The translations under genes and the position numbers were made by a program. The notes under the pieces are model-generated. The model was not told the DNA's origin, made no database searches, and worked only from the letters and a program-made list of their open reading frames with translations. Shown piece by piece: positions 8,285-17,272 of a stretch of DNA of 64,000 bases (positions are counted from its first letter, which is position 1; every line of letters starts with the position of its first letter). The DNA comes from Nocardioides sp. zg-1308 (GTDB lineage: Bacteria > Actinomycetota > Actinomycetes > Propionibacteriales > Nocardioidaceae). The DNA lies in NCBI RefSeq assembly GCF_013155375.1, contig NZ_JABJQY010000004.1, forward strand, positions 372,001-436,000, read 5' to 3'.

Positions 8285-8578
8285 ATGGCAGAGGACAGCT
8301 CGAAGATGTGGACCGTTTTCTCGCTGGTGAGCGCCCTGGGCGCGGCCGCGGTCGCCCGCAAGGCGATCGACAAGGGCTGGAAGGTCAGCACCGGCAAGAA
8401 CCCGCCCGAGAACCCGGCCGACCCCGACGTCGGTGTGGGCGAGGCCGTCGCGTGGGCCGCCGTCACGGGGGCGATCATCGCCCTCGCCCGGATGTTCGCG
8501 CAGCGACGGGCGGCCGATTACTACACCAGGTCGACCGGCCACCGGCCGCCCGGCCTCCGCGCCGGCGACCAGGCCTGA
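8285..8578 (+). CDS. DUF4235 family protein
   Basis: A 97-residue protein with an N-terminal hydrophobic helix (MWTVFSLVSALGAAAVARKA, residues 8-27) and a second one near 50-70 (VAWAAVTGAIIALARMF), connected by a proline-rich turn. This is the DUF4235 pattern of small actinobacterial membrane proteins. Function unknown. The start ATG is preceded by TAGGGT seven bases upstream, so it is probably leaderless and separately transcribed from DUF3093, which ends 22 bp earlier. This gene is not part of the M. tuberculosis version of the locus. Confidence 0.82.
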   Translation: MAEDSSKMWTVFSLVSALGAAAVARKAIDKGWKVSTGKNPPENPADPDVGVGEAVAWAAVTGAIIALARMFAQRRAADYYTRSTGHRPPGLRAGDQA

Positions 8579-8613
8579 CCGGCCTGACCGGCCCGGCTCG
8601 GGCCGACACGTGA

Positions 8614-8655
8614 CGAGGCCCCGGCCTGTCCCTCGCGGGACGGGTCGGGGCCTCG
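8614..8655. terminator. Strong hairpin between convergent genes
   Basis: CGAGGCCCCG (8614-8623) pairs perfectly with CGGGGCCTCG (8646-8655); the loop holds a second stem, GTCCC with GGGAC. It lies between the convergent DUF4235 and DUF4193 genes and could stop transcription in both directions. No U-tract is present, as is common in this GC range. Confidence 0.75.
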
Positions 8656-8692
8656 GTGCGTGCCTGTGCGACAGGACCTCAGGTGCGTGGAC

Positions 8693-8983
8693 CTAGATGC
8701 AGTCGCGGCAGATGAGCTTCTTCTCGTCCGCGAGCTGCGAGCGGTGGTGCACCAGGAAGCAGCTCATGCAGGTGAACTCGTCGTCCTGCCGCGGCATGAC
8801 CTCGACGGCGAGCTCCTCGTGCGAGAGGTCGGCGCCGGGGAGCTCGAAGGACTCAGCGGCCTCGGTCTCGTCCTCGTCGACCTTGCCCGAGTTCTTGTCG
8901 TGGCGGCGGGCCTTGAGCTCCTCGATGCTCTCCTCGCTCTGGTCCTCCTCGGACTTGCGTGGTGCGTCGTAGTCGGTGGCCAT
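8693..8983 (-). CDS. DUF4193 family protein, putative zinc finger
   Basis: A very acidic 96-residue actinobacterial protein (Rv2699c type). The first two thirds are charged and probably disordered (SEEDQSEESIEEL). The C-terminus carries FTCMSCFLVHHRSQL and ends LICRDCI: two CxxC pairs (C71/C74 and C92/C95 by my count) that can bind one zinc. Such proteins may contact the transcription machinery, but that is a guess. A GGGGAGAGGG site lies just upstream of the ATG. A GGGAAT-N18-GTT promoter of SigR type lies about 135 bp upstream, which fits a cysteine-rich protein in a thiol-stress regulon. Confidence 0.88.
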   Translation of the reverse strand: MATDYDAPRKSEEDQSEESIEELKARRHDKNSGKVDEDETEAAESFELPGADLSHEELAVEVMPRQDDEFTCMSCFLVHHRSQLADEKKLICRDCI

Positions 8984-9118
8984 CGGTTCCCTCTCCCCAT
9001 GCTGTGCCTCGTGCCTGCCGGATCGCGGCGGGCCCGAGTCGAGTTGTGCTCATCGTCGGCGCCAGATTGTGCACCATGGATCGGCTCCGTGGTGAGCCGG
9101 TCCGCGACGTGTCGCGTG

Positions 9119-9145
9119 AACAGTGGGCCACGTCCCCCTATTCCC
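9119..9145 (-). promoter_or_regulatory. SigR/SigH-type promoter upstream of DUF4193
   Basis: Minus-strand GGGAAT (9145-9140), 18 bases, then GTT (9121-9119). This matches the known GGGAAT-N18/19-GTT consensus of the SigR (Streptomyces) and SigH (Mycobacterium) sigma factors. The predicted start lies near 9110, giving a leader of about 125 nt before the DUF4193 ATG. No convincing gene lies in that leader. The remainder of the 8984-9208 gap contains only a CCCCCGCGGGGG palindrome near 9151 that may help to terminate the monophosphatase transcript. Confidence 0.6.
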
Positions 9146-9208
9146 GCCACCCCCGCGGGGGTCGCGCCACCCTTGGGGGCGGGTGACAGGTCGGCGGCCA
9201 GGCTGCGG

Positions 9209-10030
9209 TCAGGCGGACGGCGCCGCCAGGAACCCCGCCTGCGCGAGCGCCTCCACGAAGCTGTCCCAGCCCTGGGCCGGTGCGCCCACCACGACGTTGC
9301 GGACCGAGTGGTCCCCCAGGTCCAGGCTGCCGTCGAGCAGGTCGAAGCGCCCGCCGGCCTCGCGCAGGACCAGGCCTCCGGCCGACCAGTCCCACGGGTG
9401 CGGCCCGGCCTCGACGTAGGCGTCCGCGCTGCCGTCGGCGACGTGGCACAGGTCGAGGGCGCACGAGCCCATCCGCCGGATGTCGCGGACCTCCGGCAGC
9501 AGCCGGGCGACGCACCGGGCCTGGTGCTCGCGCACCTCGCGGCGGTAACCGAAGCCCGTCAGCACCAGGCGCTCCGCCAGCGGCGGCGTGGGGCGTACGG
9601 CGATGGGCCGGCCGTCGCGGGTGGCCCCGTGGCCCTCCGCCGCGGCGTACTCGAGGCCCGTCGGGATCGTCACCACGGCCCCGGCCACGACGCGCCCCTC
9701 GACCTCGGCGGCGATCGACACCGCGCAGTCCGGCAGCCCGTAGAGGTAGTTGACCGTGCCGTCGATCGGGTCGACCACCCAGCGGACGCCGCTCGTGCCG
9801 GGGCGGTCGTCGCCCTCCTCGCCGAGGATGGCGTCGTCGGGTCGCTGGGCGGTGATCCGCTGCCGGACGAGGGCCTCCACCGCCCGGTCCGCCTCGGTCA
9901 CGACGTCGACCGCGCTGGTCTTGGTGTCGGCGACGTCGATGCCGTCCTGTCGCATCTCGCGGGCCAGTGCGGCGCCCTCGTGGGCGATCGAGCGGGCCAG
10001 GTCGCGCAGGGCGTCGGGCGCGGCCGTCAC
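9209..10030 (-). CDS. suhB: Inositol monophosphatase family protein
   Basis: A Mg2+- and Li+-sensitive type sugar phosphatase of 273 residues. Metal-binding motifs are intact: GEEGDD at about 70-75, DPIDGT at 87-92, and HPWDWSAGG near 214. Substrate is probably inositol-1-phosphate (for mycothiol or phosphatidylinositol synthesis), although the family also takes fructose-1,6-bisphosphate and NADP. The GTG start is in a GTGA overlap with the ferrochelatase stop codon, so both are made from one transcript. Rv2701c holds the same place in M. tuberculosis. Symbol by synteny and family only. Confidence 0.88.
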   Translation of the reverse strand: MTAAPDALRDLARSIAHEGAALAREMRQDGIDVADTKTSAVDVVTEADRAVEALVRQRITAQRPDDAILGEEGDDRPGTSGVRWVVDPIDGTVNYLYGLPDCAVSIAAEVEGRVVAGAVVTIPTGLEYAAAEGHGATRDGRPIAVRPTPPLAERLVLTGFGYRREVREHQARCVARLLPEVRDIRRMGSCALDLCHVADGSADAYVEAGPHPWDWSAGGLVLREAGGRFDLLDGSLDLGDHSVRNVVVGAPAQGWDSFVEALAQAGFLAAPSA

Positions 10031-11142
10031 GAGTCGCGTCCGCAGAGGGCCGGGCGCGGCCCGCGCGGGTTGGGGCAGCAGCCTGCTCCGCAGATGTCGG
10101 GGCCCGGCGGCAGCGCGCCGACGGCGGGGCGCTCGGGCTGCTCACCGCGCTCGGCCGCGGCCCGCTCGAGCACCAGGTCGCGGACCATCGCGACGAAGCG
10201 CTCGTCGACGCCCGCGGTGGCGGCGCGCACGGCCTGGATGCCGAGCTTCTCGGCGGTCTCCATCGCCTCGGTGTCGAGGTCGTAGATGACCTCCATGTGG
10301 TCGGAGACGAAGCCGATGGGTGCGAGCACCACGCGCGTCACGCCGTCGCTGGCGAGCTCCTCGAGGTGGTCGTTGACGTCCGGCTCGAGCCAGGGCGTCG
10401 ACGGGGCGCCGGAGCGCGAGCAGTAGACGAGGTCGTGGCGGTGGGTCCGGTTCGTGGCGGCCCTGACCCGGGCGGCCACCTCGTCGGCCACGCTGCGGTG
10501 CTGGGGGACGTACGCCGGGCGCCGCTGCCCGAGCGGGTCCTCGGACCCGCTGGTGTCCGCCATCGCGGTGGGGATCGAGTGGGTGACGAAGACCAGGCGG
10601 GCGGCGTCGCCGTTGTCGGGCAGCTGCTCGAGCGCGGCGAGGCACGCGTCGACGGCGGGCTCGATGAAGCCGGGGTGGTTGTAGTACTGGCGCAGCTTGT
10701 CCAGCCGCGGGGCACCGGGCGTCTCCTCGACGGCGTCCCAGAGGTTCTCGCGGTACTGCCGGCACGACGACCACGAGGAGTAGGCCGACGTCGCGAACAC
10801 CGCGGCCCGCTCGACCCCGTCGGCGGCCATGCGGGCCAGCGTGTCGGCGAGGTAGGGGTCCCAGTTGCGGTTGCCGAAGTAGACCGGGAGGTCGATGCCC
10901 TGGTCGGCGAAGTCCTTCTCGAGGGCGGCGATGAGGGCGCGGTTCTGGTCGTTGATCGGGCTCTTGCCGCCGAAGAGGAAGTAGTGCTCGCCGACCTGCT
11001 CGAGGCGCTCGCGGGGGATGCCCCTCCCGCGCGTCACGTTCTCGAGGAACGGGACGACGTCCTCGGGCTTCTCCGGGCCTCCGAAGGAGAGCACCAGGAG
11101 GGCGTCGTACGGCTTCACGTCGGGGTGACCCGCAGGATTCAT
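10027..11142 (-). CDS. hemH: Ferrochelatase, coproheme type with C-terminal Fe-S motif
   Basis: Inserts Fe2+ into a porphyrin in heme synthesis. In actinobacteria the substrate is coproporphyrin III, so CpfC is the equivalent name. N-terminal [21 protein letters not shown] and VTHSIPTAM (catalytic His) are typical. The 371-aa chain ends with cysteines C351, C355, C356 and C367, and C127 sits in SSWSSCRQY; this fits the [2Fe-2S] cluster described in the mycobacterial enzyme, which uses one internal and three C-terminal cysteines. ATG at 11142 is preceded by TACGCT six bases upstream (leaderless). Its -10 lies 8 bp from that of the divergent MFS gene. Confidence 0.95.
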   Translation of the reverse strand: MNPAGHPDVKPYDALLVLSFGGPEKPEDVVPFLENVTRGRGIPRERLEQVGEHYFLFGGKSPINDQNRALIAALEKDFADQGIDLPVYFGNRNWDPYLADTLARMAADGVERAAVFATSAYSSWSSCRQYRENLWDAVEETPGAPRLDKLRQYYNHPGFIEPAVDACLAALEQLPDNGDAARLVFVTHSIPTAMADTSGSEDPLGQRRPAYVPQHRSVADEVAARVRAATNRTHRHDLVYCSRSGAPSTPWLEPDVNDHLEELASDGVTRVVLAPIGFVSDHMEVIYDLDTEAMETAEKLGIQAVRAATAGVDERFVAMVRDLVLERAAAERGEQPERPAVGALPPGPDICGAGCCPNPRGPRPALCGRDS

Positions 11143-11148
11143 GTCGCC

Positions 11149-11168
11149 AGCGTAGGCCGCCCTACCAT
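11149..11168. promoter_or_regulatory. Back-to-back -10 elements of hemH and an MFS gene
   Basis: The 33-bp gap between the two ATG codons holds minus-strand TACGCT (11154-11149), six bases before the hemH ATG, and plus-strand TACCAT (11163-11168), seven bases before the MFS ATG. RNA polymerase could probably not occupy both at once, so the divergent genes may compete. Confidence 0.45.
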
Positions 11169-11175
11169 CACGCTG

Positions 11176-12363
11176 ATGCTCGACTCCTACCGCCGGGTGC
11201 TGGCGCGCCCGGGCGCCCTCGCCTTCAGCAGCGCCGCACTCGTCGCCCGGCTCCCCATCTCCATGGTCGGGCTCGGCATCGTGCTGCTCGTCGAGGGGCG
11301 CACCGGCTCCTACGGCCTCGCCGGGACGGTGTCCGCGGCGTTCGTGCTGTCCGAGGCGGCGTTCGCGGTGCTGCACGGTCGGTGGGTCGACCACTTCGGC
11401 CAGGCGCGGGTGCTGCCCGCGGCCATCTCGGTCTTCGGCGCCGGGCTGGCGCTGATGATGCTGGCGGTCGAGCAGGACTGGCCGCGCGTGTGGACCTACC
11501 TCTTCGCCGCCGTGTCCGGCGCCGCGCTCCCGCAGGTCGGCGCCAGCGTGCGGACGCGCTGGTCGTACCTGCTCGACGACGCCGGCGAGAAGCAGACCGC
11601 GTTCGCGCTCGAGGCGGTGCTCGACGAGGTCGTCTTCGTCGTGGGTCCTGTCCTCGTCACCCTGCTGGCCACGAGCTGGCACCCGGTCGCCGGTCTGACG
11701 TCCGCCCTCGTCGCCGGCGTGGTCGGGACGTTCGCCTTCGCCGCGCAGCGCTCCACCGAGCCGCCGGCCGGGCGCAGCTCCGGCCCCGTCGGGGTCCGTC
11801 CCGCGATGCCGTGGCGGCTGGTCCTCCCCCTGGCGCTGGTCTGCCTGACGCTCGGCGCGCTCTTCGGCGCGGCCGAGGTCACCACCGTGGCGTTCGCGGA
11901 GGAGCAGGGCGAGCGCTGGGTCGCCGGCTGGCTGCTCGCCGTCTGGTCCCTCGGCAGCCTCGTCGCCGGCCTGGTCACCGGCGCGGTCGCCTGGCGCAGC
12001 GGTCCCGAGGTCCGGCTGCGCTGGGGCTCCGCGGCCATGGCGCTGGCGATGGCGCCGCTCATGCTGGTCCAGTCGATCCCGGTGATGGCGGTCGTGCTGC
12101 TGGTCGGGGGCCTCGCCATCGCGCCCACCATGATCGGCGCGATGACGATGGTGGAGCAGGGCGTGCCCTCGGGGCGGCTCACCGAGGGCATGGCGATCCT
12201 GCACACCGGGATCGTCGCCGGCGTCGCGCCGGGCGCGAGCATCGCGGGGTTCGTGGTCGACCACAGCGGCGCGTCGGCGGCGTACGGCGTCGCGCTCGCC
12301 GGCGGTGTCCTCGGAGCGCTCGCCGCCCAGACCGCCCGCCCGTCCTCTAGCGTGCGGGCATGA
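11176..12363 (+). CDS. MFS transporter
   Basis: A 395-residue major facilitator protein with about 12 hydrophobic helices. The loop between helices 2 and 3 reads [15 protein letters not shown], a version of the MFS motif A. The central loop (about 195-215) is hydrophilic. Substrate is not predictable; the shape is that of small actinobacterial drug/metabolite exporters. Probably leaderless (TACCAT seven bases upstream). Its TGA overlaps the ATG of the following flavoprotein gene (ATGA), so the two are coupled. Confidence 0.85.
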   Translation: MLDSYRRVLARPGALAFSSAALVARLPISMVGLGIVLLVEGRTGSYGLAGTVSAAFVLSEAAFAVLHGRWVDHFGQARVLPAAISVFGAGLALMMLAVEQDWPRVWTYLFAAVSGAALPQVGASVRTRWSYLLDDAGEKQTAFALEAVLDEVVFVVGPVLVTLLATSWHPVAGLTSALVAGVVGTFAFAAQRSTEPPAGRSSGPVGVRPAMPWRLVLPLALVCLTLGALFGAAEVTTVAFAEEQGERWVAGWLLAVWSLGSLVAGLVTGAVAWRSGPEVRLRWGSAAMALAMAPLMLVQSIPVMAVVLLVGGLAIAPTMIGAMTMVEQGVPSGRLTEGMAILHTGIVAGVAPGASIAGFVVDHSGASAAYGVALAGGVLGALAAQTARPSSSVRA

Positions 12364-13694
12364 CCCCACCCGTGCAGCCAGGTCCGACGGGCCACACCTG
12401 GCGCAACTGGTCCGGCCTCGAGGAGGCCGTGCCGCGGCACGTGGAGACGCCGCGCTCGGTCGAGGACGTCGTCGACGTCGTGCGCCGCACCCGCGAGGCC
12501 GGCCGGACGGTGAAGATGGCCGGCACCGGGCACAGCTTCACCGCCATCGCCGCGCCCGAGCACACCCTGCTGCGACCCGACGGCCTGACCGGCGTCCTCG
12601 CGGTCGACCGCGAGGCCATGACGGTCACCGCGCGCGCCGGCACCCCGCTCAAGGACCTCAACCTCGCGCTCGAGCGGCTGGGGCTGTCGCTGCACAACAT
12701 GGGCGACATCGCCGAGCAGACGCTCGCCGGCGCCACCTCGACCGGCACCCACGGCACGGGTGGCGTGGCCGCCGGGCTCGCCGCGCAGCTCGCCGGGCTG
12801 GAGCTCGTCACCGGCACCGGCGAGGTGGTCCGCGCCTCGGCGCAGGAGAACCCCGACGTCCTCGAGGTGGCCCGGGTCGGCCTGGGGGCGCTGGGCATCC
12901 TCACCAGCCTGACCTTCCACGTCGAGCCGCTCTTCGTCGTGGAGGCCCACGAGGAGCCGATGACCTGGGCCCGCGGGCTGGCGTCCTACGACGAGATGGT
13001 CGCCGCGTCCCACCACGTCGACCTCTACTGGTTCCCGCACACCGACCGGCTGATGGTGAAGCAGAACGTCCGCACCGACCTCGACCCGGGCGAGCAGGAG
13101 CCGCCGTCGCGGCTCGCCGCCTGGTGGGAGGACGAGCTCGTGTCCAACTCCGTCTTCGGCGGCCTCTGCCGGGTCGGCTCGCGGGTCCCGCCGCTGGTGC
13201 CGAGGATCAACCGCGTCGCCGGCCGCGCGCTGTCCGAGCGGCGCTACAGCGACCTCGCGCACCGCGTGTTCGTCAGCCCGCGTCGGGTGCGCTTCCGCGA
13301 GATGGAGTACGCCGTCCCGCGCGAGGTCGGCCTCGACGTGCTGCGCGAGTGCCGCCGGGTGATCGACGCGAGCGACTGGCGCATCGCCTTCCCGGTCGAG
13401 GTCCGCACCGCCCCGGCGGACGACGTACCGCTGTCGACCGCCCACGGCCGCGACACCCTCTACCTCGCCTTCCACGTCCCGCAGGACACCGACCACACGG
13501 CCTACTTCGGCGGCCTCGAGCCGATCCTGCGCGAGGCCGGCGGTCGGCCCCACTGGGGCAAGGTGCACACCCGCACCGCGGCCGACCTCGCGCCGGCGTA
13601 CGACCGCTTCGACGACTTCCTCGCCCTCCGCGACCGCCTCGACCCGGACCGGGTCTTCGCCAACGACCACCTCCGGCGGGTGCTCGGGGCCTGA
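12360..13694 (+). CDS. FAD-linked oxidase, D-arabinono-1,4-lactone oxidase family
   Basis: A 444-residue flavoprotein of the aldonolactone oxidase group. The FAD domain (about 25-195) shows [18 protein letters not shown] and the pyrophosphate loop [12 protein letters not shown]. The ALO domain (about 200-440) ends with [21 protein letters not shown] and [17 protein letters not shown], typical of the family. It should oxidise a sugar lactone or sugar alcohol (L-gulonolactone, xylitol and alditol oxidases are relatives). The partner MFS gene overlaps its start by four bases, which might supply or remove the substrate; that is an inference. Confidence 0.88.
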   Translation: MTPPVQPGPTGHTWRNWSGLEEAVPRHVETPRSVEDVVDVVRRTREAGRTVKMAGTGHSFTAIAAPEHTLLRPDGLTGVLAVDREAMTVTARAGTPLKDLNLALERLGLSLHNMGDIAEQTLAGATSTGTHGTGGVAAGLAAQLAGLELVTGTGEVVRASAQENPDVLEVARVGLGALGILTSLTFHVEPLFVVEAHEEPMTWARGLASYDEMVAASHHVDLYWFPHTDRLMVKQNVRTDLDPGEQEPPSRLAAWWEDELVSNSVFGGLCRVGSRVPPLVPRINRVAGRALSERRYSDLAHRVFVSPRRVRFREMEYAVPREVGLDVLRECRRVIDASDWRIAFPVEVRTAPADDVPLSTAHGRDTLYLAFHVPQDTDHTAYFGGLEPILREAGGRPHWGKVHTRTAADLAPAYDRFDDFLALRDRLDPDRVFANDHLRRVLGA

Positions 13695-13712
13695 GGTCCG
13701 CCGGTGGGCGGG

Positions 13713-14348
13713 TCAGACGTTGGCTGGCCCGCGGGGCATCGGCGCCTGCCAGCCCCGCACGAGGGCCAGCAGCCGCCACCCCAGGCAGGTGGCGAAGCCG
13801 GCGGCGGCCACGACCACCGTCGGCAGGTCGGTCCGGTCGAGGAGCACGGCGACGGCGGCACCCGCCAGGGCGGGCGTCGCGTAGAGGGCGCCCTCGAAGA
13901 TGACCGGCACCCGTCCGGCCAGCACGTCGCGCATGATGCCGCCGCCGATCGCGGTGACCATGCCGAGCAGCGCCGCCGGCACGGGACCGACGCCGAGCTC
14001 CACGGCCTTGAGCGCCCCGGTCACGCAGAAGAGCGCCAGCCCGAAGGCGTCGAGCAGGGTGATGCCACGCTCGAGGCGCCCGATCGCCGGGTGGAAGGCG
14101 AAGGTCAGGGCGCCGGCGGCGAGCGGGACGAGGAGGTAGCGCCAGTCGGCGAGGGCCGCGGGAGGCGTCGCGCCGAGCAGCACGTCGCGGAGGAAGCCGC
14201 CACCGAGGCCGGTCACCCCGGCGAGGACGATCGCGGCGAAGAGGTCGAGGTTCTTGCGCACGGCGACCAGCGCGCCCGTCACGGCGAACACGAAGATGCC
14301 GACCAGGTCGAGCACGACGAGCGACGTGGCGAGCTCCGTCTCAGGCAC
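13713..14348 (-). CDS. TRIC cation channel family protein
   Basis: A 211-residue membrane protein made of two repeats of a three-helix unit (UPF0126/YadS, now TRIC), with a seventh helix at the end. Each repeat has the glycine-rich signature: GVTGLGGGFLRDVLLG near 43-58 and MVTAIGGGIMRDVLAG near 128-143. Prokaryotic TRIC channels are trimeric, K+-permeable. GTG at 14348 has TAGCCT seven bases upstream and no Shine-Dalgarno sequence. It converges with the flavoprotein gene (18 bp apart). Confidence 0.9.
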   Translation of the reverse strand: MPETELATSLVVLDLVGIFVFAVTGALVAVRKNLDLFAAIVLAGVTGLGGGFLRDVLLGATPPAALADWRYLLVPLAAGALTFAFHPAIGRLERGITLLDAFGLALFCVTGALKAVELGVGPVPAALLGMVTAIGGGIMRDVLAGRVPVIFEGALYATPALAGAAVAVLLDRTDLPTVVVAAAGFATCLGWRLLALVRGWQAPMPRGPANV

Positions 14349-14490
14349 GCCCCGAAGGCTAGGCCCTGGCCGTGGCACGCACGTCGGCGCGCCGCAGCCG
14401 AAGCGGTGGCGGAGCACCTCGCTGGCGTAGGCTCGAGCGAACGGATGCCCCGCGCATCGCCCACCCTCCCGAGGCAGGAGTCCGCCGTCC

Positions 14491-15492
14491 ATGGCCAAGC
14501 TGACGTTCACCGGACGCAGCGGGGACGGCAAGCTCCTGCGCCTGGTGGACGAGTCGGGCCAGGAGCACGTCCTGGTGATCGACGCGAAGCTCCGCCGCGC
14601 CCTCTCGGACGCACCCGCCAGCAACGGCCAGTTGGAGATCCCGATGGAATCAAGCCTCCGCCCCCGCGACATCCAGGCCCGCATCCGCGCGGGTGAGACC
14701 CCCGAGGCGGTGGCCCACGCCGCCGGCACGTCGGTGGAGAAGATCGCGCCGTTCGCCGCCCCCGTCATGGCCGAGCGCGCCCACGTCGCCCAGCGCGCGC
14801 AGCTCGCGTCCGTACGCCGCCGCGCCAGCGAGTCCGGCGCGCGCACCCTCGGCGACGCCGTCACCGCCCACCTGCGCGCCCACAACGTCGACCCGGGCGG
14901 CGTCGAGTGGGACGCCTGGCGCCGCGAGGACGGTCGCTGGACCCTGACCGCCCTCTACGACGTCGCGGGCCGCGTCGGCACCGCCACCTTCTCCCACGAC
15001 CCCCGCGGCAACTTCGTCACCGTCGACGACGAGGACGCCCACTGGCTGATCGGCGACATCGCGCCCGCGGCCCCGTCCCAGGCAGCCGCCGACGACCTCG
15101 CGGCAGCGCGGCAGCGCCGGCTCAGCGCCGTCGGCGACGACCCGCTCGCGGGTGACGCCGGGACCGACGATCGCGCCGGCGCGAGCGGTGACGCCCTCGG
15201 CGACGACGCGATCGAGATGGTGACCGCCGAGTCGGCCAACGAGACCACGATCGAGATCTCCGACCCGTCGCTGGGCGCCGAGCAGTCGGTCGAGGCCTAC
15301 CTCGACGGCACCGACCAGACCGACGCGGCCGGGTCCACGTCGACCGAGGACGACCGCCCCGGGCGCGAGCCCGAGCAGCCCGCCGCCGACACGCGCGACG
15401 AGCCCCGCGCCAAGCCGGCCCGCAAGCGGGGCCGCGCCTCCGTGCCGAGCTGGGACGAGATCATGTTCGGCGGCCCGAGCGAGCGCGGATGA
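14491..15492 (+). CDS. sepH: Septation protein SepH (DUF3071)
   Basis: Actinobacterial cell-division protein that binds FtsZ and promotes its assembly (shown in Streptomyces venezuelae). The N-terminal DUF3071 domain (about 1-170) begins MAKLTFTGRSGDGKLLRLVD and includes a helix-turn-helix stretch, RPRDIQARIRAGETPEAVAH, at about 57-76. The remainder (about 190-333) is acidic and low-complexity with a basic end, KPARKRGRASVPSWDEIMFG, conserved at the C-terminus of SepH proteins. Start ATG has GGCAGGAG about ten bases upstream, and TAGGCT at 14428-14433 may be the -10 of its promoter. Confidence 0.92.
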   Translation: MAKLTFTGRSGDGKLLRLVDESGQEHVLVIDAKLRRALSDAPASNGQLEIPMESSLRPRDIQARIRAGETPEAVAHAAGTSVEKIAPFAAPVMAERAHVAQRAQLASVRRRASESGARTLGDAVTAHLRAHNVDPGGVEWDAWRREDGRWTLTALYDVAGRVGTATFSHDPRGNFVTVDDEDAHWLIGDIAPAAPSQAAADDLAAARQRRLSAVGDDPLAGDAGTDDRAGASGDALGDDAIEMVTAESANETTIEISDPSLGAEQSVEAYLDGTDQTDAAGSTSTEDDRPGREPEQPAADTRDEPRAKPARKRGRASVPSWDEIMFGGPSERG

Positions 15493-15537
15493 GCGCCTCG
15501 CAGGTCAGCGCCGCTCCCCCGCCGGCCGGCTGACGCC

Positions 15538-16401
15538 GTGCGTCTGGTCCAGCTCAACGTCCACCCGCTGAAGTCCGGGGCCGTCCGCCCCGTCCCGTCG
15601 GCCACCGTGCTGGCGCGCGGGCTCGAGGACGACCGCTCCTGGATGCTCGTCGACGCCGACGGGCGGCTGGTCTCCGCGCGGGAGGCCCACGCGACGCTCC
15701 GCGTCGTCGCCGACACGCCCGCCACCGACGCGTCCGTGACCGGCGCCCTGCGGCTGCGCGCCCCCGGCCTGGCGGACCTGGACCTCGACGTGCCCGACGG
15801 CCCGCCGGTCGACGTACGCCTGTTCTCCCTGGACCTGCACGCCGTCCCGGCCCCGGAGGCGGACGGCTGGCTCGCGGAGGCCCTCGGCCGCTCGGACCTG
15901 CGCCTCGTCTGGTGTCACGACCCGACCGAGCGCCGGCTCCAGCCGGGCTTCTCGGCCGAGGGCGACCACACCGCCTTCGCCGACGCCTTCCCCGTCACCA
16001 TCGCCTCCCTGGCCTCGTTGCGTCGGCTGAACGACTGGATCCTCGAGCGAGCGCTCGAGGCCGGTGAGGAGCCGCCGGAGCCGCTGCCGGTCGAGCGGTT
16101 CCGCGCCAACCTGGTCGTCGACGGGGACGAGCCGTTCGCGGAGGACCAGTGGGAGGCGGTGACCGTCGGTGGCGTCCGGTTCCGGGTCGCCAAGCCGACG
16201 AGCCGGTGCGTGATGACGACGATCGACGCGCACACCCTCACCACGGCCAAGGAGCCGATCCGGACCCTCGCCCGGCACCGGCTCCTGGGTGGCAAGACGG
16301 TGTTCGCCGTCTCGATGGTCCCGGAGTCCGGCGGCCGGATCAGCGTGGGCGACGAGGTCCGGGCCGACGTCCTGTCGCGACCGGTCGCTCCGGGTCGGTG
16401 A
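15538..16401 (+). CDS. MOSC domain-containing protein
   Basis: A 287-residue protein with the MOSC N-terminal beta barrel (1-105, opening VRLVQLNVHPLKSGAVRPV) followed by the MOSC domain. C224 in PTSRCVMTTID is the cysteine that ligates molybdenum cofactor in the mARC/YcbX relatives, and the nearby RFRANLVVDG is also typical. It may reduce N-hydroxylated compounds. The GTG start lies 45 bp after sepH. The 3' end overlaps the convergent rhodanese gene by 62 bp, which is unusual here. Confidence 0.88.
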   Translation: MRLVQLNVHPLKSGAVRPVPSATVLARGLEDDRSWMLVDADGRLVSAREAHATLRVVADTPATDASVTGALRLRAPGLADLDLDVPDGPPVDVRLFSLDLHAVPAPEADGWLAEALGRSDLRLVWCHDPTERRLQPGFSAEGDHTAFADAFPVTIASLASLRRLNDWILERALEAGEEPPEPLPVERFRANLVVDGDEPFAEDQWEAVTVGGVRFRVAKPTSRCVMTTIDAHTLTTAKEPIRTLARHRLLGGKTVFAVSMVPESGGRISVGDEVRADVLSRPVAPGR

Positions 16402-17218
16402 CCCAGCCGCTCCAGCTGCCGGGGTAGAGCGCCGCGGGGATGCCGGCGACCTCCATCGCGAGCAGGTCGTGGGCGGCGGTGACCCCCGAGCCGCAGTAGG
16501 CAGCCACCGTGCCGTCGGTGTGGGCGCCCACCCGGGCGTACGCCTCGCGCAGCCGGTCGGCCGGCAGGAAGCGCCCCCGCTCGTCGAGGTTGTCCGTCGT
16601 CGGCACGTTGACGGCGCCCGGGATGTGACCGGCCACCGGGTCCACGGGCTCCGTCTCGCCGGCGTACCTCTCGGTCGCTCGCGCGTCGATGAGCACGTCG
16701 ACGCCGAGCACGTCGTCGGCGTCCACCACCGCGGTCCCCTTGACTGCGGAGACCGAGAAGTCGCCCGGCTCCGGGGTGGTCTCGCCGGACTCCGCCGGGT
16801 GCCCGTCCTCGAGCCACGCCGACCAGCCGCCGTCGAGGACCCGCACGTCGGCGTGCCCGTGGTGGCGCAGCAGCCACCAGGCGCGCGCGGCCGCCCGCCC
16901 CTGCCAGTCGTCGTAGACGACGACCGGCCGGTCACGACCCACCCCGACCCGCCGCATCGCCGCCTCGAAGGACGCCTCGTCCGGCAACGGGTGGCGGCCA
17001 CCGGCGCCCGGCGGGGCGGCCAGGTCGCGGTCGAGGTCGACGTAGGCCGCCCCCGGGACGTGGCCGGCCGCGTGCTCCTCGCGTCCGGGCGGGCCGCCCA
17101 TGGCGTAGCGCACGTCCAGCACGGTGACCCGGTCGAGCTCGGCTGCCAGCTCGTCGGGGCTGATCAGCGGGCCGCGGCCACCCGCCTCGGCGTCGGTCCG
17201 GGCAAAGTCCTCGTCCAT
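16340..17218 (-). CDS. Sulfurtransferase, tandem rhodanese type
   Basis: Two rhodanese domains (about 18-140 and 160-282) in 292 residues, as in 3-mercaptopyruvate or thiosulfate sulfurtransferases. Only the second is active: C242 in YCGSGVTA is the persulfide-forming cysteine, and this CGSGVT loop favours the SseA-like mercaptopyruvate type. In the first domain the loop reads DDWQGRAA without cysteine. ATG at 17218 is preceded by TACCGT seven bases away. The last 20 codons overlap the convergent MOSC gene; the tail RRPGPRRPR is basic and not part of the domain. Confidence 0.9.
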   Translation of the reverse strand: MDEDFARTDAEAGGRGPLISPDELAAELDRVTVLDVRYAMGGPPGREEHAAGHVPGAAYVDLDRDLAAPPGAGGRHPLPDEASFEAAMRRVGVGRDRPVVVYDDWQGRAAARAWWLLRHHGHADVRVLDGGWSAWLEDGHPAESGETTPEPGDFSVSAVKGTAVVDADDVLGVDVLIDARATERYAGETEPVDPVAGHIPGAVNVPTTDNLDERGRFLPADRLREAYARVGAHTDGTVAAYCGSGVTAAHDLLAMEVAGIPAALYPGSWSGWVTDPERPVATGRRPGPRRPR

Positions 17219-17272
17219 GCCCGGCACGGTAGCCGCCAGGTCGGACGCGGGCTGTGACAAGATCCCCGGGAC

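Noticed and set aside
8853..9131. 92-codon open frame upstream of and overlapping DUF4193
   Set aside because: Composition is Arg/Gly-rich shadow-like, it overlaps DUF4193 out of frame, and no RBS or family supports it.
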